Of a DNA stretch of 64,000 nucleotides, positions 9,382 through 18,338 are shown piece by piece; within the stretch, counting starts at the first letter, position 1; each line of letters starts with the position of its first letter. A model generated the notes under the pieces. The model saw only the letters and a program-made list of their open reading frames with translations. It searched no databases and was not told where the DNA came from. The stretch lies in assembly GCF_029028005.1 (NCBI RefSeq), contig NZ_JAOTPO010000018.1, forward strand, positions 1 to 64,000. Direction: 5' to 3'. Position numbers and translations under genes: made by a program. The stretch is from Alkalihalobacterium chitinilyticum (GTDB taxonomy: Bacteria; Bacillota; Bacilli; Bacillales; Bacillaceae_F).

Positions 9382-9420
9382 AAGGACGTATCCAAATGTA
9401 AGGGAACGTCCTTCTTTGTC
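9382..9420 (+). terminator. Terminator after the third Gfo/Idh gene
   Basis: AAGGACGT (9382-9389) pairs with ACGTCCTT (9406-9413), followed by a pyrimidine-rich CTTTGTCT. It sits between the oxidoreductase and helD. Confidence 0.6.
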
Positions 9421-9482
9421 TAAAATAAGAATAAGGTTATTCAAGGAAAGATTAGAGGATGTGACCTGCTAGGAGTGAAGTA

Positions 9483-11816
9483 ATGACTGAACAAAACAAG
9501 GATTGGAAAGCAGAGCAAGAACGAGTTGAGCTCGTTATCCATAAAATGAATGAACGAATGCACGAATTAAAGGATCAACTAGGTGATGTAAAAGTAGACG
9601 TTGTGGACATCAGAAAGAAGTTTTGGGACGATGTGACCGTAAATTTTGATAATGCAGAAGAAGCAGCTGAAACGTTTGCAAGCATTAAACAACAAGCTGA
9701 GCTATTATCAGAAAGAGAGCGACGGCATCGCCATTCGATGAACGAGTTACGTAACTTACATAAATTAGAGAAATCACCGTACTTCGGTAGAGTGGATTTT
9801 CTTGAAAACGGCGAAGAAGAGACTGAACGGGTGTATATTGGCACATCTTCATTCGTCGATAAGAATGGCGTGGACTTTTATGTGTACGACTGGCGTGCGC
9901 CGATCTCAAGCTTATATTATGACTACGGTCCAGGAGCTGCCCAGTATGAGACACCTTCTGGTTTGATTGATGGTACGATGAAGGGAAAAAAGCAATATAT
10001 TATCCGTAACGGTGAGCTTTTACATATGTTTAATACAGGAATTACGATTGGAGATGAAATGCTTCAAACGGTTCTCGGGGCTCAAGCTGATTCTCAAATG
10101 AAAAACATCGTTGCAACGATCCAAAAAGAACAGAACCAAATTATTCGAAATGAAAAAGGAAAACTGTTAATCGTGCAAGGAGTGGCTGGAAGTGGAAAAA
10201 CTTCAGCAGCGCTGCAACGAGTGGCGTATTTGTTGTATCGATACCGCGATACATTATTAGCAGAAAATATCGTCTTATTTTCACCAAACTCAATGTTTAA
10301 TAGTTACGTTTCTAGTGTTTTGCCAGAGCTAGGTGAAGAAAATATGCAACAGACGACATTTCAAGAATACCTAGAACATCGCTTAGGAGATGCGTTTACA
10401 ATAGAAGATCCATTTTCTCAAATGGAATTTGTGTTGACGAAATCAAAAGATAAATCTTACAAGGTCGGTATCGCAGGCATCCAATTGAAATCATCGCTAT
10501 TATTTATGCAGGTGATTGATGAGTATTTAAGTCTTCTAAAACAAGACGGGATCATTTTTAGAGGTCTGAAATTTAAAGGGCAAGTCTTATTTTCAAGCGC
10601 AAGGATCAAAGAGTATTTTTACTCTCTAGATCAGAATTTACCGATACCTAATCGAATGAGCTTGACTTCAGATTGGTTATTAAAGGGGTTACGAACGTTT
10701 GAGCTTCAGCAACGAAAAGAAGAGTGGGTTGAACGTGAAATGGAGCTGTTAGATAAGGAGGCCTATTTAAAAGCCTACCATAAGCTCCAAAAAAACAATC
10801 AAAACAACGATGAATTTTATGATTTTGACCGAGAACAACAAATACTTGCAGCGATCATCGTAAAAAAGCGCTTGAAGAAGATTAGAAGGTATATTGAAAA
10901 TCTACAGTTTGTTGATGTAAAAGCAACGTATATCCAATTGTTTAGAAAAGCTGAGTATGTTAAACGGTATTCAGATCATCTACCGAATGAGTGGGTTGAT
11001 ATTTGTCTTTCAACAGCTGAAAATATTGAACAAAACCATCTTCGCTATGAGGATGCGACACCTCTTCTTTATTTAAAAGGTCGGCTCGAAGGTCTTCAGG
11101 TGAATACGTCGATTCGTCACGTGTTTATTGACGAAGCACAAGATTATTCACCGTTTCAATTTGCTTTCATAAAAAGCTTATTTCCACGGGCAAAGATGAC
11201 GGTGCTTGGCGACTTAAATCAGTCCATATATGCCCATTCTTCCGTCAACAGTTTTGAAGCGTTACGTTATTTATTTCAAGAAGACGAAATGGAGCAATAT
11301 CAGCTAACACGTAGTTACCGTTCGACTTACCAAATCGTCGAGTTTACGAAAGATATTATCGGTGCAAATATTGATCCTTTTAATCGACAAGGTGAAAAAC
11401 CGACGATTCAATCAGCAGAAGATGAAAATGACCTTCATTCAAAAATAGGCAAGAGAATTAAAACACTTCAAGCCAATGGACATGAAACAATTGCAATTAT
11501 TTGTAAAACGGCTGAGGAAACAGAGAATGTATACGAACATCTTGAAGAGTCACTGCCTCTTCGAATGATAACTAAACAATCGACAGGTTATGAATCTGGA
11601 GTGCTTGTCATCCCTTCTTACTTATCAAAAGGAGTCGAGTTTGATGCTGTCATTATTTATGATGCATCAAATCGTAAATATCACGAGGAAAGTGAACGTA
11701 ATTTGTTTTACACAGCGTGTACAAGAGCGATGCATTCACTAGACCTTTTTTATAAAGGGGAGCTGAGTCGATTTCTCGAATATGTTCCAAAAGAAACATA
11801 TAGAAATGAAAATTAG
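9483..11816 (+). CDS. helD: RNA polymerase recycling helicase HelD
   Basis: A 777-residue UvrD/Rep-like ATPase matching Bacillus HelD in length. HelD binds core RNA polymerase and releases it from stalled or terminated complexes. The N-terminal coiled-coil arm (about 5-90) is rich in charged heptads. Walker A lies near residue 235 (GVAGSGKTSAAL), Walker B-like VFIDEAQDYSPFQ about residue 550, then LGDLNQSIYAH, LTRSYRST and the C-terminal YTACTRAMHSLDL. AGGAGTG precedes the ATG. Single-gene unit; no clear terminator was found directly after it. Confidence 0.95.
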   Translation: MTEQNKDWKAEQERVELVIHKMNERMHELKDQLGDVKVDVVDIRKKFWDDVTVNFDNAEEAAETFASIKQQAELLSERERRHRHSMNELRNLHKLEKSPYFGRVDFLENGEEETERVYIGTSSFVDKNGVDFYVYDWRAPISSLYYDYGPGAAQYETPSGLIDGTMKGKKQYIIRNGELLHMFNTGITIGDEMLQTVLGAQADSQMKNIVATIQKEQNQIIRNEKGKLLIVQGVAGSGKTSAALQRVAYLLYRYRDTLLAENIVLFSPNSMFNSYVSSVLPELGEENMQQTTFQEYLEHRLGDAFTIEDPFSQMEFVLTKSKDKSYKVGIAGIQLKSSLLFMQVIDEYLSLLKQDGIIFRGLKFKGQVLFSSARIKEYFYSLDQNLPIPNRMSLTSDWLLKGLRTFELQQRKEEWVEREMELLDKEAYLKAYHKLQKNNQNNDEFYDFDREQQILAAIIVKKRLKKIRRYIENLQFVDVKATYIQLFRKAEYVKRYSDHLPNEWVDICLSTAENIEQNHLRYEDATPLLYLKGRLEGLQVNTSIRHVFIDEAQDYSPFQFAFIKSLFPRAKMTVLGDLNQSIYAHSSVNSFEALRYLFQEDEMEQYQLTRSYRSTYQIVEFTKDIIGANIDPFNRQGEKPTIQSAEDENDLHSKIGKRIKTLQANGHETIAIICKTAEETENVYEHLEESLPLRMITKQSTGYESGVLVIPSYLSKGVEFDAVIIYDASNRKYHEESERNLFYTACTRAMHSLDLFYKGELSRFLEYVPKETYRNEN

Positions 11817-11860
11817 ACCTTTTTGGTTTCAGTATTCTGTAAATGCTGTTAAGATAGTAA

Positions 11861-11869
11861 TGATATAAA
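11861..11869 (+). promoter_or_regulatory. Probable promoter -10 of the c-di-GMP leader
   Basis: TGATATAAA is an extended -10 box (TG, one base, TATAAA). It lies about 8 bases before the predicted 5' end of the riboswitch, which is the right distance. No convincing -35 was found, as is common with extended -10 promoters. Confidence 0.5.
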
Positions 11870-11873
11870 ACAA

Positions 11874-11972
11874 TCGTACGAAAGGGCAAAATCATTGAAA
11901 AGTGATGACGCAAAACTATAGGGGCTTCAGTTAATGTTAATTAACTATGCTAGCCAGTTGCCGAATATGGAC
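11874..11972 (+). ncRNA. Cyclic-di-GMP-I (GEMM) riboswitch
   Basis: The conserved core is readable in order: GGGCAAA (11884-11890), a P2 hairpin ATCA/TGAT closed by a GAAA-type tetraloop, GACGCAAA (11907-11914), a P3 arm with the AGTTAAT/AATTAACT helix, then GCTAGCCAGTTGCCG (11949-11963). GGCAA and TTGCC form the closing helix. This arrangement is characteristic of the GEMM aptamer, which senses the second messenger c-di-GMP. Just downstream ACCTCC (11971-11976) is complementary to the GGAGG ribosome site at 11995-11999, suggesting control of translation of the next gene. Whether ligand turns the gene on or off cannot be read directly. Confidence 0.9.
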
Positions 11973-12009
11973 CTCCGTGCGGTTTAGTAAATAAGGAGGA
12001 AGTAATATT

Positions 12010-12393
12010 TTGTTTGTTCGAATTAAATTGGAAGATTTCAGTGAATTGAGCAAGATTTTAAATTATGCTGGGTATACCGAGGATTCTGTTTGTCTGTATT
12101 TAAATTATGTCGAATGTAAGTTGACGATTAGACCTGGACCAGGACGTAGTAAACGTTTGGTCGTTTTATTGGAATGTAAAAAATCTCTTTCTAAATATCA
12201 ATTAGACAGATTAGTAGTTATTCTAGAAGAGGTCGCCAATAAAAAGGGGTTTCAAGGAATCGAGTTTACGGAAAGATCGAATGAAATCTCCCCGTCGCTT
12301 CTGCAATACCGTGGATACAAGTACAAATTTGGCGGTCATATTAATCCTTATCTTAATGGTCGCGACGGTACGTACGTTCTTGATTTTTTATAG
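12010..12393 (+). CDS. Protein of unknown function under c-di-GMP riboswitch control
   Basis: A 127-residue soluble protein with no signal peptide or membrane segment; I do not recognise a family. It starts at TTG (12010), 9 bases after AAGGAGGA. Visible features are a basic patch GPGRSKRLVVLLECKK near residues 37-52 and an amphipathic helix around LDRLVVILEEVANKKG. Its leader carries the GEMM riboswitch whose downstream ACCTCC can mask the ribosome site, so expression should follow cellular c-di-GMP. That implies a link to motility, biofilm or surface life, but function is not otherwise indicated. A terminator follows, so it is monocistronic. Confidence 0.75.
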   Translation: MFVRIKLEDFSELSKILNYAGYTEDSVCLYLNYVECKLTIRPGPGRSKRLVVLLECKKSLSKYQLDRLVVILEEVANKKGFQGIEFTERSNEISPSLLQYRGYKYKFGGHINPYLNGRDGTYVLDFL

Positions 12394-12477
12394 TTGTGCA
12401 GACATGAAGGTCCTGTCTATATAATAGGTAGGTTTAGAGAGATGTTTGAAGTATATGGCATATTTAATCTTGAAGGT

Positions 12478-12520
12478 CGTAACATGTGAAGGCTGTTTAC
12501 ATGTTACGGCTTTTTCTTTA
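12478..12520 (+). terminator. Terminator of the riboswitch-controlled gene
   Basis: CGTAACATGT (12478-12487) pairs perfectly with ACATGTTACG (12499-12508), followed by GCTTTTTCTTT. Confidence 0.85.
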
Positions 12521-12670
12521 TAGACTGGAGTTGTTTTTATTCATCTGTTCTTGAAGTTAAGTTCCTATAATATCGAAATTGTTTGTAGAAATTATTAATA
12601 AAAAAAGAGTCGTATGACGAAATTTTTTAACATATACATGAATGACTTAACAACTTGGAGGTGTTACGAG

Positions 12671-12829
12671 ATGATTCCGTCCATTTTAATTACGATTGCT
12701 CTCGTTATTATCGTCATTCGTTCAGGTTATGTTGCTCTGAATATGCTAAAATCCTATAGGAGAACAAATATATTAGATCTTTTATACCATTTATCCATTT
12801 TTGTTATTGCTCTATCTTTTTTAATATAG
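12671..12829 (+). CDS. Small two-helix membrane protein (52 aa)
   Basis: The ATG at 12671 follows GGAGGTG with 7 bases spacing, which is close to ideal. The product has two hydrophobic stretches (about 3-20 and 36-52) separated by a basic loop KSYRRTN. A longer in-frame reading from 12614 lacks a ribosome site. No family recognised; Bacillus genomes carry many such short membrane proteins. Confidence 0.6.
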   Translation: MIPSILITIALVIIVIRSGYVALNMLKSYRRTNILDLLYHLSIFVIALSFLI

Positions 12830-12998
12830 GATATTTGTAGAAGAGAATAGTAAAGACTGCTCATTACAGTAAAATTTCTTTACTCTATAATAAGTTGACA
12901 CATTTGAAGTCTGGCATACTTAAATTTTATTGATATACTCAAAATAGGTAATCTTTTAATGGATGCTGCAATTATAAAGTAAATAAAGGAGAAAGAAG

Positions 12999-13760
12999 AT
13001 GGAATATAGATCAAAACAGCAATCTTCGTCGTTACTTCAATCATTAAAAAAACCAAACTCTTCAAAAGATTGGGCTTTTATCATTGTTATTGGGTGTATT
13101 GGAACTGCACTTTTCATAGGAGCTTTGTTTAATGATATTATTTTTCGATTATTTGTGATGGTGTTGTTAATGACTGTTGCGGTTTCTATTAATCGAAAAA
13201 GAACCCCTCTAGTTGTTAACCAAAATGAAGAAATGAACACAGTAAAATCTAAGCAGGTTGAAGACGAAAAACCTGAAGATGTGGAGTTAACGAAGTCAGA
13301 AGTTGCAAAGAAACAAAGTGATTTAGAAAAAGTAGATTTAGATCGAACGATGTTACTTGAAGAGCTTTTTACAAAAGCTGAATTAAGCGATTTAGAAAAG
13401 CAAACGTATCGTCAACAAATCAAACAAAAAGATAACGAAATATCAACGATTATGCAGGAAATTAATAATGCGAAAAATAAAATCCACCAAGCTGTACTTG
13501 AAACAAAGAAGTATTTCATAAAGGTCGATCCGATCAAAGAAATCGCCGCTTCACTGGATAAGGAATCTGTGCTTAATGGATCGATTTATGACTTGAATTG
13601 GGCGCTAGATGAAATTCGCTCCTCATTATCAGACGACATCATTCAAGCTTTAGAAAAGTCAGGATACGTTGATAATGAGTTTAAATTAACGAGAAATGGC
13701 TATAAAGCGTTAATCAAAGAAGTTGGGAAAAATGAAGAAGAGCTTGAGGAAATAAAATAG
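12999..13760 (+). CDS. Membrane-anchored coiled-coil protein, unknown function
   Basis: A 253-residue protein. After a short basic, serine-rich N-terminus, two hydrophobic segments (about 28-45 and 49-64) anchor it. The remainder is highly charged and probably coiled coil, especially residues 95-170 (heptads such as LEKQTYRQQIKQKDNEI), followed by a more globular C-terminus. AAAGGAG precedes the ATG. No known domain recognised. The layout resembles bacterial proteins with a short membrane hairpin and a long cytoplasmic coiled coil. Confidence 0.75.
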   Translation: MEYRSKQQSSSLLQSLKKPNSSKDWAFIIVIGCIGTALFIGALFNDIIFRLFVMVLLMTVAVSINRKRTPLVVNQNEEMNTVKSKQVEDEKPEDVELTKSEVAKKQSDLEKVDLDRTMLLEELFTKAELSDLEKQTYRQQIKQKDNEISTIMQEINNAKNKIHQAVLETKKYFIKVDPIKEIAASLDKESVLNGSIYDLNWALDEIRSSLSDDIIQALEKSGYVDNEFKLTRNGYKALIKEVGKNEEELEEIK

Positions 13761-13772
13761 ATCGTAGAAAGA

Positions 13773-13810
13773 AGAGAGGCTACCCGTCTTTTATGGTAGC
13801 CTCTCTATCT
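13773..13810 (+). terminator. Terminator after the coiled-coil gene
   Basis: A perfect 12-bp stem: AGAGAGGCTACC (13773-13784) with GGTAGCCTCTCT (13795-13806). Only a weak T-rich stretch follows. Confidence 0.65.
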
Positions 13811-13930
13811 GTTTATGGAAAGAATGTATATTGTAGATGCCAAGTGCCAGCGATGAACGAGGTTTCCATTAACTCATTACGATAGGTAAACCTAAACTCA
13901 CGGATGTTGGGTGTGTGGGCGAGAAAAGAA

Positions 13931-14185
13931 GAAAATATGACCCTATAATTCCCAGTAACAGGGGGAATTGGGTCAGAAAGCAAAAATATGACCTTGTAAT
14001 TTCCAGTAACAGGGGGAATTGGGTCAGAAAGCGAAGATATGAGCCTGGTATTTCCAGTAACAGGGAGAATTGGATCAGAAAGCGAAGATATGAGCCTGGT
14101 ATTTCCAGTAACAGGGAGAATTGGATCAGAAAGCGAAGATATGAGCCTATAATTTCCAGTAACAGGAAGAAGAGGCTCAGAAAGT
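13931..14185 (+). repeat. Five tandem copies of a 51-bp unit
   Basis: Units begin at 13931, 13982, 14033, 14084 and 14135. Each contains AATATGA or GATATGA, then CCAGTAACAGG, then a GGTCAGAAAG-like end. In the first unit GACCC...AATTCCC can fold back on GGGAATT..GGGTC, so the unit is a potential hairpin; this complementarity weakens in later units. Because 51 is a multiple of three, one frame stays open across the array as a 17-residue repeat (YEPGISSNRENWIRKRR type), but there is no ribosome site before it. I treat the array as non-coding repeat DNA. Confidence 0.85.
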
Positions 14186-14343
14186 GTAATTCATTGAATT
14201 TTTTGTAATTACCGTTCCCAAAAACAATAAACTAAACACACCTCTATACAGTTAAGATGTGGTTGGTTGCATATAATCACGTAGTGGAACCCCGACAACA
14301 ATAGGATTGTCGGGGCTGAGATGTTACCAATAGGGTATTACAT

Positions 14344-15435
14344 TTAATTCATTGGGACTTGGCGATTAATTTTACCGTCTATTCGTTCAAATATATCCTC
14401 TAAGCTTGTCCCAGTAATCGTAAGACCATGATTTTTGAGTCCGATGACTGCTTGGGAAGGGTTTTCTGACTCACGAACAAGCTCTGCGACTGTTTTGGCT
14501 AATTCAACTGTACCACATGGGTAATTAATCTCCGTTGCTTTGATCCCGTCCATCCATGCGTGGATATGGACAATCGCTCCAACTTCAGGGTGCTCTTTAT
14601 AAATCATCCAATGTTCAATGGCATCCACCGAAGCTCGTTTTGGTGTCACTTCAGGTGGCACACTTACTTCAATTTTATTATCTTTTGAGTTATATCCTTT
14701 TATAAATAAAATATCTTGTCCAATTGTAGTCATGTTCGATTTATCAATGCCACTAGCACTCATCCAGAAATGGTTCTCATCTTGTCTAGCACTTAGGTTT
14801 CCGTAACTCAAACCACCAATTCCATATAGCTTATGTAAATGGCGCATATCCCGTGGCGTTAAATATTCATCAATCGGGAATGGAGCAGGAAGAAGATCCA
14901 TTTTATCGAGCTTCTTCCCAGATTTTTTTAATTGTACACTGACTTCATCTCCATTCCATAACGGTTCTGGTAAGTCAAAGTGAAAGTCATTGTCGATGAC
15001 AAGTTGTGATGAAGCAAGTGGCTCTAAGCGTTCATATATTTTCTGGAAGAGTCTTGCTTCATCATCGCCTTGTTTGTACTCAATTTGATAGCAGCCTTGT
15101 TCAGGAGTTAAAAAGTAGAAGGTTGTCACTCCTGCATCATGGTTTACAAACATTAGATGGTTGGAAAGAGATCGAATTAAATAAGGATATGCCTCTTTAA
15201 ACACATTTTCCATAACTCCTTCATTTTCTAAAATCGATACGACAAATGTGGCTTGTGCTTTTCTTCTGAAAGGACGACACGATTCAGGGTCGGTAAAATT
15301 CAGGACGAGTCGCAAGTCTTCATCGACATCTTCTAATAGTGTAAATCCATTTCGACTGAAAACCTCTTTCATCCCTTTTTCTAACCATGCCATAAATGAA
15401 GTTTCAGTCGTTCCGTTAACTAGAAATGTTTTCAT
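14344..15435 (-). CDS. Class II aldolase/adducin family protein with N-terminal extension
   Basis: A 363-residue protein. The C-terminal half, about residues 175-360, is a class II aldolase domain: GGLSYGNLSAR, ASGIDKSNM, the zinc-binding AIVHIHAW, and GLKNHGLTITG. The N-terminal 170 residues are an extra domain I do not recognise. ATG 15435 is chosen for the strong AGAGGAGG 9 bases upstream. It overlaps the 3' end of the upstream dehydrogenase gene by 20 bases, so both are one operon and translation may be coupled. A substrate aldehyde or sugar alcohol processed by both enzymes is likely, but not identified. Confidence 0.85.
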   Translation of the reverse strand: MKTFLVNGTTETSFMAWLEKGMKEVFSRNGFTLLEDVDEDLRLVLNFTDPESCRPFRRKAQATFVVSILENEGVMENVFKEAYPYLIRSLSNHLMFVNHDAGVTTFYFLTPEQGCYQIEYKQGDDEARLFQKIYERLEPLASSQLVIDNDFHFDLPEPLWNGDEVSVQLKKSGKKLDKMDLLPAPFPIDEYLTPRDMRHLHKLYGIGGLSYGNLSARQDENHFWMSASGIDKSNMTTIGQDILFIKGYNSKDNKIEVSVPPEVTPKRASVDAIEHWMIYKEHPEVGAIVHIHAWMDGIKATEINYPCGTVELAKTVAELVRESENPSQAVIGLKNHGLTITGTSLEDIFERIDGKINRQVPMN

Positions 15436-16690
15436 GCTGATTGCCTCCTCTGTTGATTGTGTTCCCATGTTCAAAGATAACTTTCATCACTGAACTACTA
15501 CCTTTATTCGTTGCTGTATAAATCGCTTCCTTATAATTTTCGAGGGGGAAGCGGTGAGAAATCATTGGTGATAAGTCGACTTTTTTCTGCCGAATTAAAT
15601 CAATAGCAATCTCAAGAGTTCGCATCGTTTTACCTTCGTATTCTCCGGTGCTGTAGGCAAAACTTCCTTTCACTTCAAGCTCGTTCAGCCAAACCGCAGT
15701 CCAATCGATTCCATCGATAATACTAGCTAATCCTAGGAGAACAACTTTTCCACCGCTTTGAGCAAAGCGGAGGGCGTCATTAATACTTTGCTTTTTACCG
15801 ACACATTCATATACGATGTCTGCACCACCTTCAATGACAGGCGCTCCATAAATCGGCTTTAAAACTTTTGCATCTAAAGTTTTGGCGGTCTCATCGATGT
15901 ATGTTCCATTTCGTGAAAGATAGATGACTTCATCAGCCCCAAATGTTGTCGCGAGCTCTCCCTGGAAACGGTGCTTAACAAGTGCCGTAATATGACAGCT
16001 AATACCGAGCGCACGTATAGCAGCGATGACTGAAATGCCAATGACTCCTGCACCGATTACGAGTACACGATCTTGAGGTTTTGGCTTATTTTTTAATACC
16101 GCATGAAGTGCACAGCTGAATGGTTCGATCAAGACTCCATTTAGATCATCGACTTCGTCAGGTAAAGGCAAAACTTGGGTATTGTGAGCAACGAGGACAG
16201 GCCCCCAGCTCCCACCAGTATCTTTGCAAGCTCCAATTAGTAATCCAGGTGAAATATCTCCTTCTGTCATATGACTGCACAAACTATATTCTCCACGTTC
16301 GCAAGCTGTACAAGGTGTTTTAAAACCCCGGCTCATACACGATAAAATTGGATCAATTACGACGCGATCCCCTTTTTTTAGACCTTTGACATTTTGGCCT
16401 GTCACTGATACTTTTCCAACTACTTCATGTCCGACCGTAAAAGGAAACGAAGCAAAAGGTGAAGTAGCTGGACTGTCATTGAGGAAAATTAAATTTAAAT
16501 CGCTTCCACAAATGCCGCCATAGGTTACTTCGACTTTTACCCAGTCTTCATTTGGAAGATTTGGTTCTTGAACTTCACGTAACCTTAAACACGAAAGGCG
16601 TGGATGCCAATAGAGAGAAGGCCTCCACCTTCCAACGACCTTGCTAAAGACATAGCGAGGAATACTATAATCAAACTGTAATGACTTCAC
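15416..16690 (-). CDS. Zinc-dependent alcohol/polyol dehydrogenase (MDR family)
   Basis: A 424-residue medium-chain dehydrogenase. Catalytic zinc ligands are visible in GGICGSDLN and GHEVVG; the structural zinc lobe is CTACERGEYSLC with an additional cysteine (SCMSRGFKTPC) before it. The NAD-binding loop is VLVIGAGVIGIS. It starts with GTG, 7 bases after AGGAGG. At roughly 420 residues it is longer than a typical 350-residue alcohol dehydrogenase, with extra sequence at the N-terminus (YVFSKVVGRWRPSLYWHP). It is the first gene of a two-gene operon with the class II aldolase. Confidence 0.88.
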   Translation of the reverse strand: MKSLQFDYSIPRYVFSKVVGRWRPSLYWHPRLSCLRLREVQEPNLPNEDWVKVEVTYGGICGSDLNLIFLNDSPATSPFASFPFTVGHEVVGKVSVTGQNVKGLKKGDRVVIDPILSCMSRGFKTPCTACERGEYSLCSHMTEGDISPGLLIGACKDTGGSWGPVLVAHNTQVLPLPDEVDDLNGVLIEPFSCALHAVLKNKPKPQDRVLVIGAGVIGISVIAAIRALGISCHITALVKHRFQGELATTFGADEVIYLSRNGTYIDETAKTLDAKVLKPIYGAPVIEGGADIVYECVGKKQSINDALRFAQSGGKVVLLGLASIIDGIDWTAVWLNELEVKGSFAYSTGEYEGKTMRTLEIAIDLIRQKKVDLSPMISHRFPLENYKEAIYTATNKGSSSVMKVIFEHGNTINRGGNQHENISS

Positions 16691-17086
16691 AAACCCACCT
16701 CCTGAGAAGCATGGATATAATTTCCGTAGTATCTAATATTTTTGACACTCCTCCCAATTTTATGCAGTGGGAGAGAGAAATTTTACCAATAGTAGCTTTC
16801 ATATTTTATATCGTGAGATTCATTAAAAATTATTGATATATGGAATTCAAAGTATATAAGGTCAGTGGGCATTCATTTTAAGAGGGAGGATAATGACTTT
16901 TCACAAGGTTTATATAATGTGGAGTGTGTGTTGTGGTAAACGAATTTTGTTATATGTGGTCACGGTAGAGTGAGGATTGCAAGGTTTGATATAGGAGAGG
17001 GGAGTTCGGATCAAAAAAATGAAGGGATTGTCTGTTGAACTCCACCTGTAAGAAAGATAAATCGGAAAGAAGAAAATTGAATTGTA
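16691..17086. other. Intergenic stretch with no convincing gene
   Basis: AT-rich, with no ORF that I can support. It presumably carries the promoter of the minus-strand dehydrogenase operon. A 26-codon ORF at 16893 follows GGGAGGA by only 3 bases and was rejected. Confidence 0.5.
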
Positions 17087-17209
17087 TTACAACTTGGCAG
17101 TTGGGTCACCGTGCTCATCGTAGCACCATTCATCATTAAGAAGGTGTTCGTACTCTAACTCAAATAGTGCGATTAAAAAGGCAGATATTTGATCAATAAT
17201 CTTATTCAA
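17087..17209 (-). CDS. Small protein of unknown function (40 aa)
   Basis: TTG at 17209 follows GGAGGAGGG by 7 bases on the minus strand, which decides this start over an ATG 20 codons upstream that has no ribosome site. The product begins MNKIIDQISAFLIALFELEYE and ends in the acidic WCYDEHGDPTAKL; it has a short amphipathic or hydrophobic helix. No family recognised. It lies 76 bases after the YwaF-like gene on the same strand. Confidence 0.5.
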   Translation of the reverse strand: MNKIIDQISAFLIALFELEYEHLLNDEWCYDEHGDPTAKL

Positions 17210-17285
17210 GTTGAAACCCTCCTCCAAAATATTCTTATTAATTTGTGCAAAATATCTAAGTTTATACATGAGGAGATGATTATTG

Positions 17286-17987
17286 TTATTTTCTTTTCAA
17301 GAGAAAAGGTAAGTAAAGAAGAGTAAACATGAGAATGACGATCACTTCGAGAGAAAGGATATACCAAGGGTACGGCCCGAGCCAATCAAGGATGCTAGGG
17401 TTATCAGGTTTTCTTGCTAAGAACATATAATTAGCACCTGTCCAATAATTTATCCAAAATGCGATAAAGGCAAGGATGTTTAGAAAAATGAAAGATTTAA
17501 CGGCAGATTTCCATGTGACAGTAAAATTCTGTACCCAAATCATATAGAGAATAGCAAGAATAATGGCGATATGAGCTATAAAAAAGTGTAAAAATCGGTA
17601 GTGTGGGAATGTATAAAATAAGTCGGGTGTAATTAATGCTTGCAGGGCACCACCAATACCGAAAAAATAAAGAACTTCAAAAATACGGTAAGAACATGTA
17701 ATAAGCATGATGGAACTTAAATAGATGCTAATAGTACAAAGTTGCAACGGTAAATTGAAACGGATATCCCACAAGCCAACAGCAATACTCCAAATAATAA
17801 TGCTAAGTTCGGAAAGGACAAGAACAGCGAGTAACCCCCACCGCACATGAGACATGTAACTCTTCTGCCGATGAACAAACATCCAAACGATAGACAGTGC
17901 AAATAATAGTAATGAGACTGCGTGGGCAGGAGATAAAAATACGGTTCCCTTCATATAGGCTGAAGGATCAAAAAATTCCACGATCAT
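17286..17987 (-). CDS. TIGR02206/YwaF-like integral membrane protein
   Basis: A 233-residue protein with about six or seven membrane segments. NLPLQLCTISIYLS, FGIGGALQALITPD and the C-terminal GPYPWYILSLEV are hallmarks of the YwaF family (TIGR02206) common in Bacillus. Function is not established for the family. ATG 17987 is chosen because AGGTGG lies 8 bases upstream. Confidence 0.8.
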   Translation of the reverse strand: MIVEFFDPSAYMKGTVFLSPAHAVSLLLFALSIVWMFVHRQKSYMSHVRWGLLAVLVLSELSIIIWSIAVGLWDIRFNLPLQLCTISIYLSSIMLITCSYRIFEVLYFFGIGGALQALITPDLFYTFPHYRFLHFFIAHIAIILAILYMIWVQNFTVTWKSAVKSFIFLNILAFIAFWINYWTGANYMFLARKPDNPSILDWLGPYPWYILSLEVIVILMFTLLYLPFLLKRK

Positions 17988-18094
17988 GAAGCATACCACC
18001 TAGTTAAAGAATATTCATCAGAGGGTACCACGTACCTTTTATGAAATAATGCGCTAATATTTTAATAAGTTAATGATTTAATGATTTAATGTAT

Positions 18095-18136
18095 AAACGG
18101 TGCCAGGTACCTTACTGAAGGTACCTGGCACCGTTT
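18095..18136. repeat. GGTGCCAGGTACC inverted repeat (copy 1)
   Basis: A perfect 19-bp inverted repeat with a 4-base loop; its core is GGTGCCAGGTACC. The same core occurs as an inverted pair at 33209-33241 and as a single palindrome at 55422-55434. It lies just past the stop of the small minus-strand gene at 18141 and may also act as a terminator, although no long T-run is present. Confidence 0.8.
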
Positions 18137-18140
18137 GGGG

Positions 18141-18338
18141 TTATTGGCTGGATGAGTGTTGTTTGGTTTTCTTCTTTTGGCGTTCTTCTTGTTCTTCGAG
18201 TTTTACGTCTTCTAGTGGTGGTTCGTCAATTGGCATAATCATTTGGTCTCTCTCTAACTGCTTGTCCCAATCTTCCTTAAATGCATGAGATTTTTTGTTT
18301 CGTTTTTGGAGTTCTAGTTCTTTTTGTTTATTTTTCAT
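18141..18338 (-). CDS. Small highly charged protein (65 aa), unknown
   Basis: Lys/Glu-rich and low-complexity (KNKQKELELQKRNKKSH near the start, EEQEERQKKKTKQHSSSQ at the end), with no hydrophobic segment. ATG 18338 follows GGAGGG by 7 bases. Composition resembles small, intrinsically disordered proteins common in sporulating Bacilli, but I do not recognise a named family. Confidence 0.6.
   Translation of the reverse strand: MKNKQKELELQKRNKKSHAFKEDWDKQLERDQMIMPIDEPPLEDVKLEEQEERQKKKTKQHSSSQ

Noticed and set aside
9575-9954. Minus-strand ORFs inside helD
   Set aside because: They are antisense to a clear helD gene and have no ribosome sites.
13915-14208. 97-codon ORF across the 51-bp repeats
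   Set aside because: The frame stays open only because the unit is a multiple of three; there is no ribosome site before the GTG and no recognisable domain.
16893-16973. 26-codon ORF with GGGAGGA upstream
   Set aside because: The spacing of 3 bases is too short for initiation and the product is Cys/Trp-rich without a known family.
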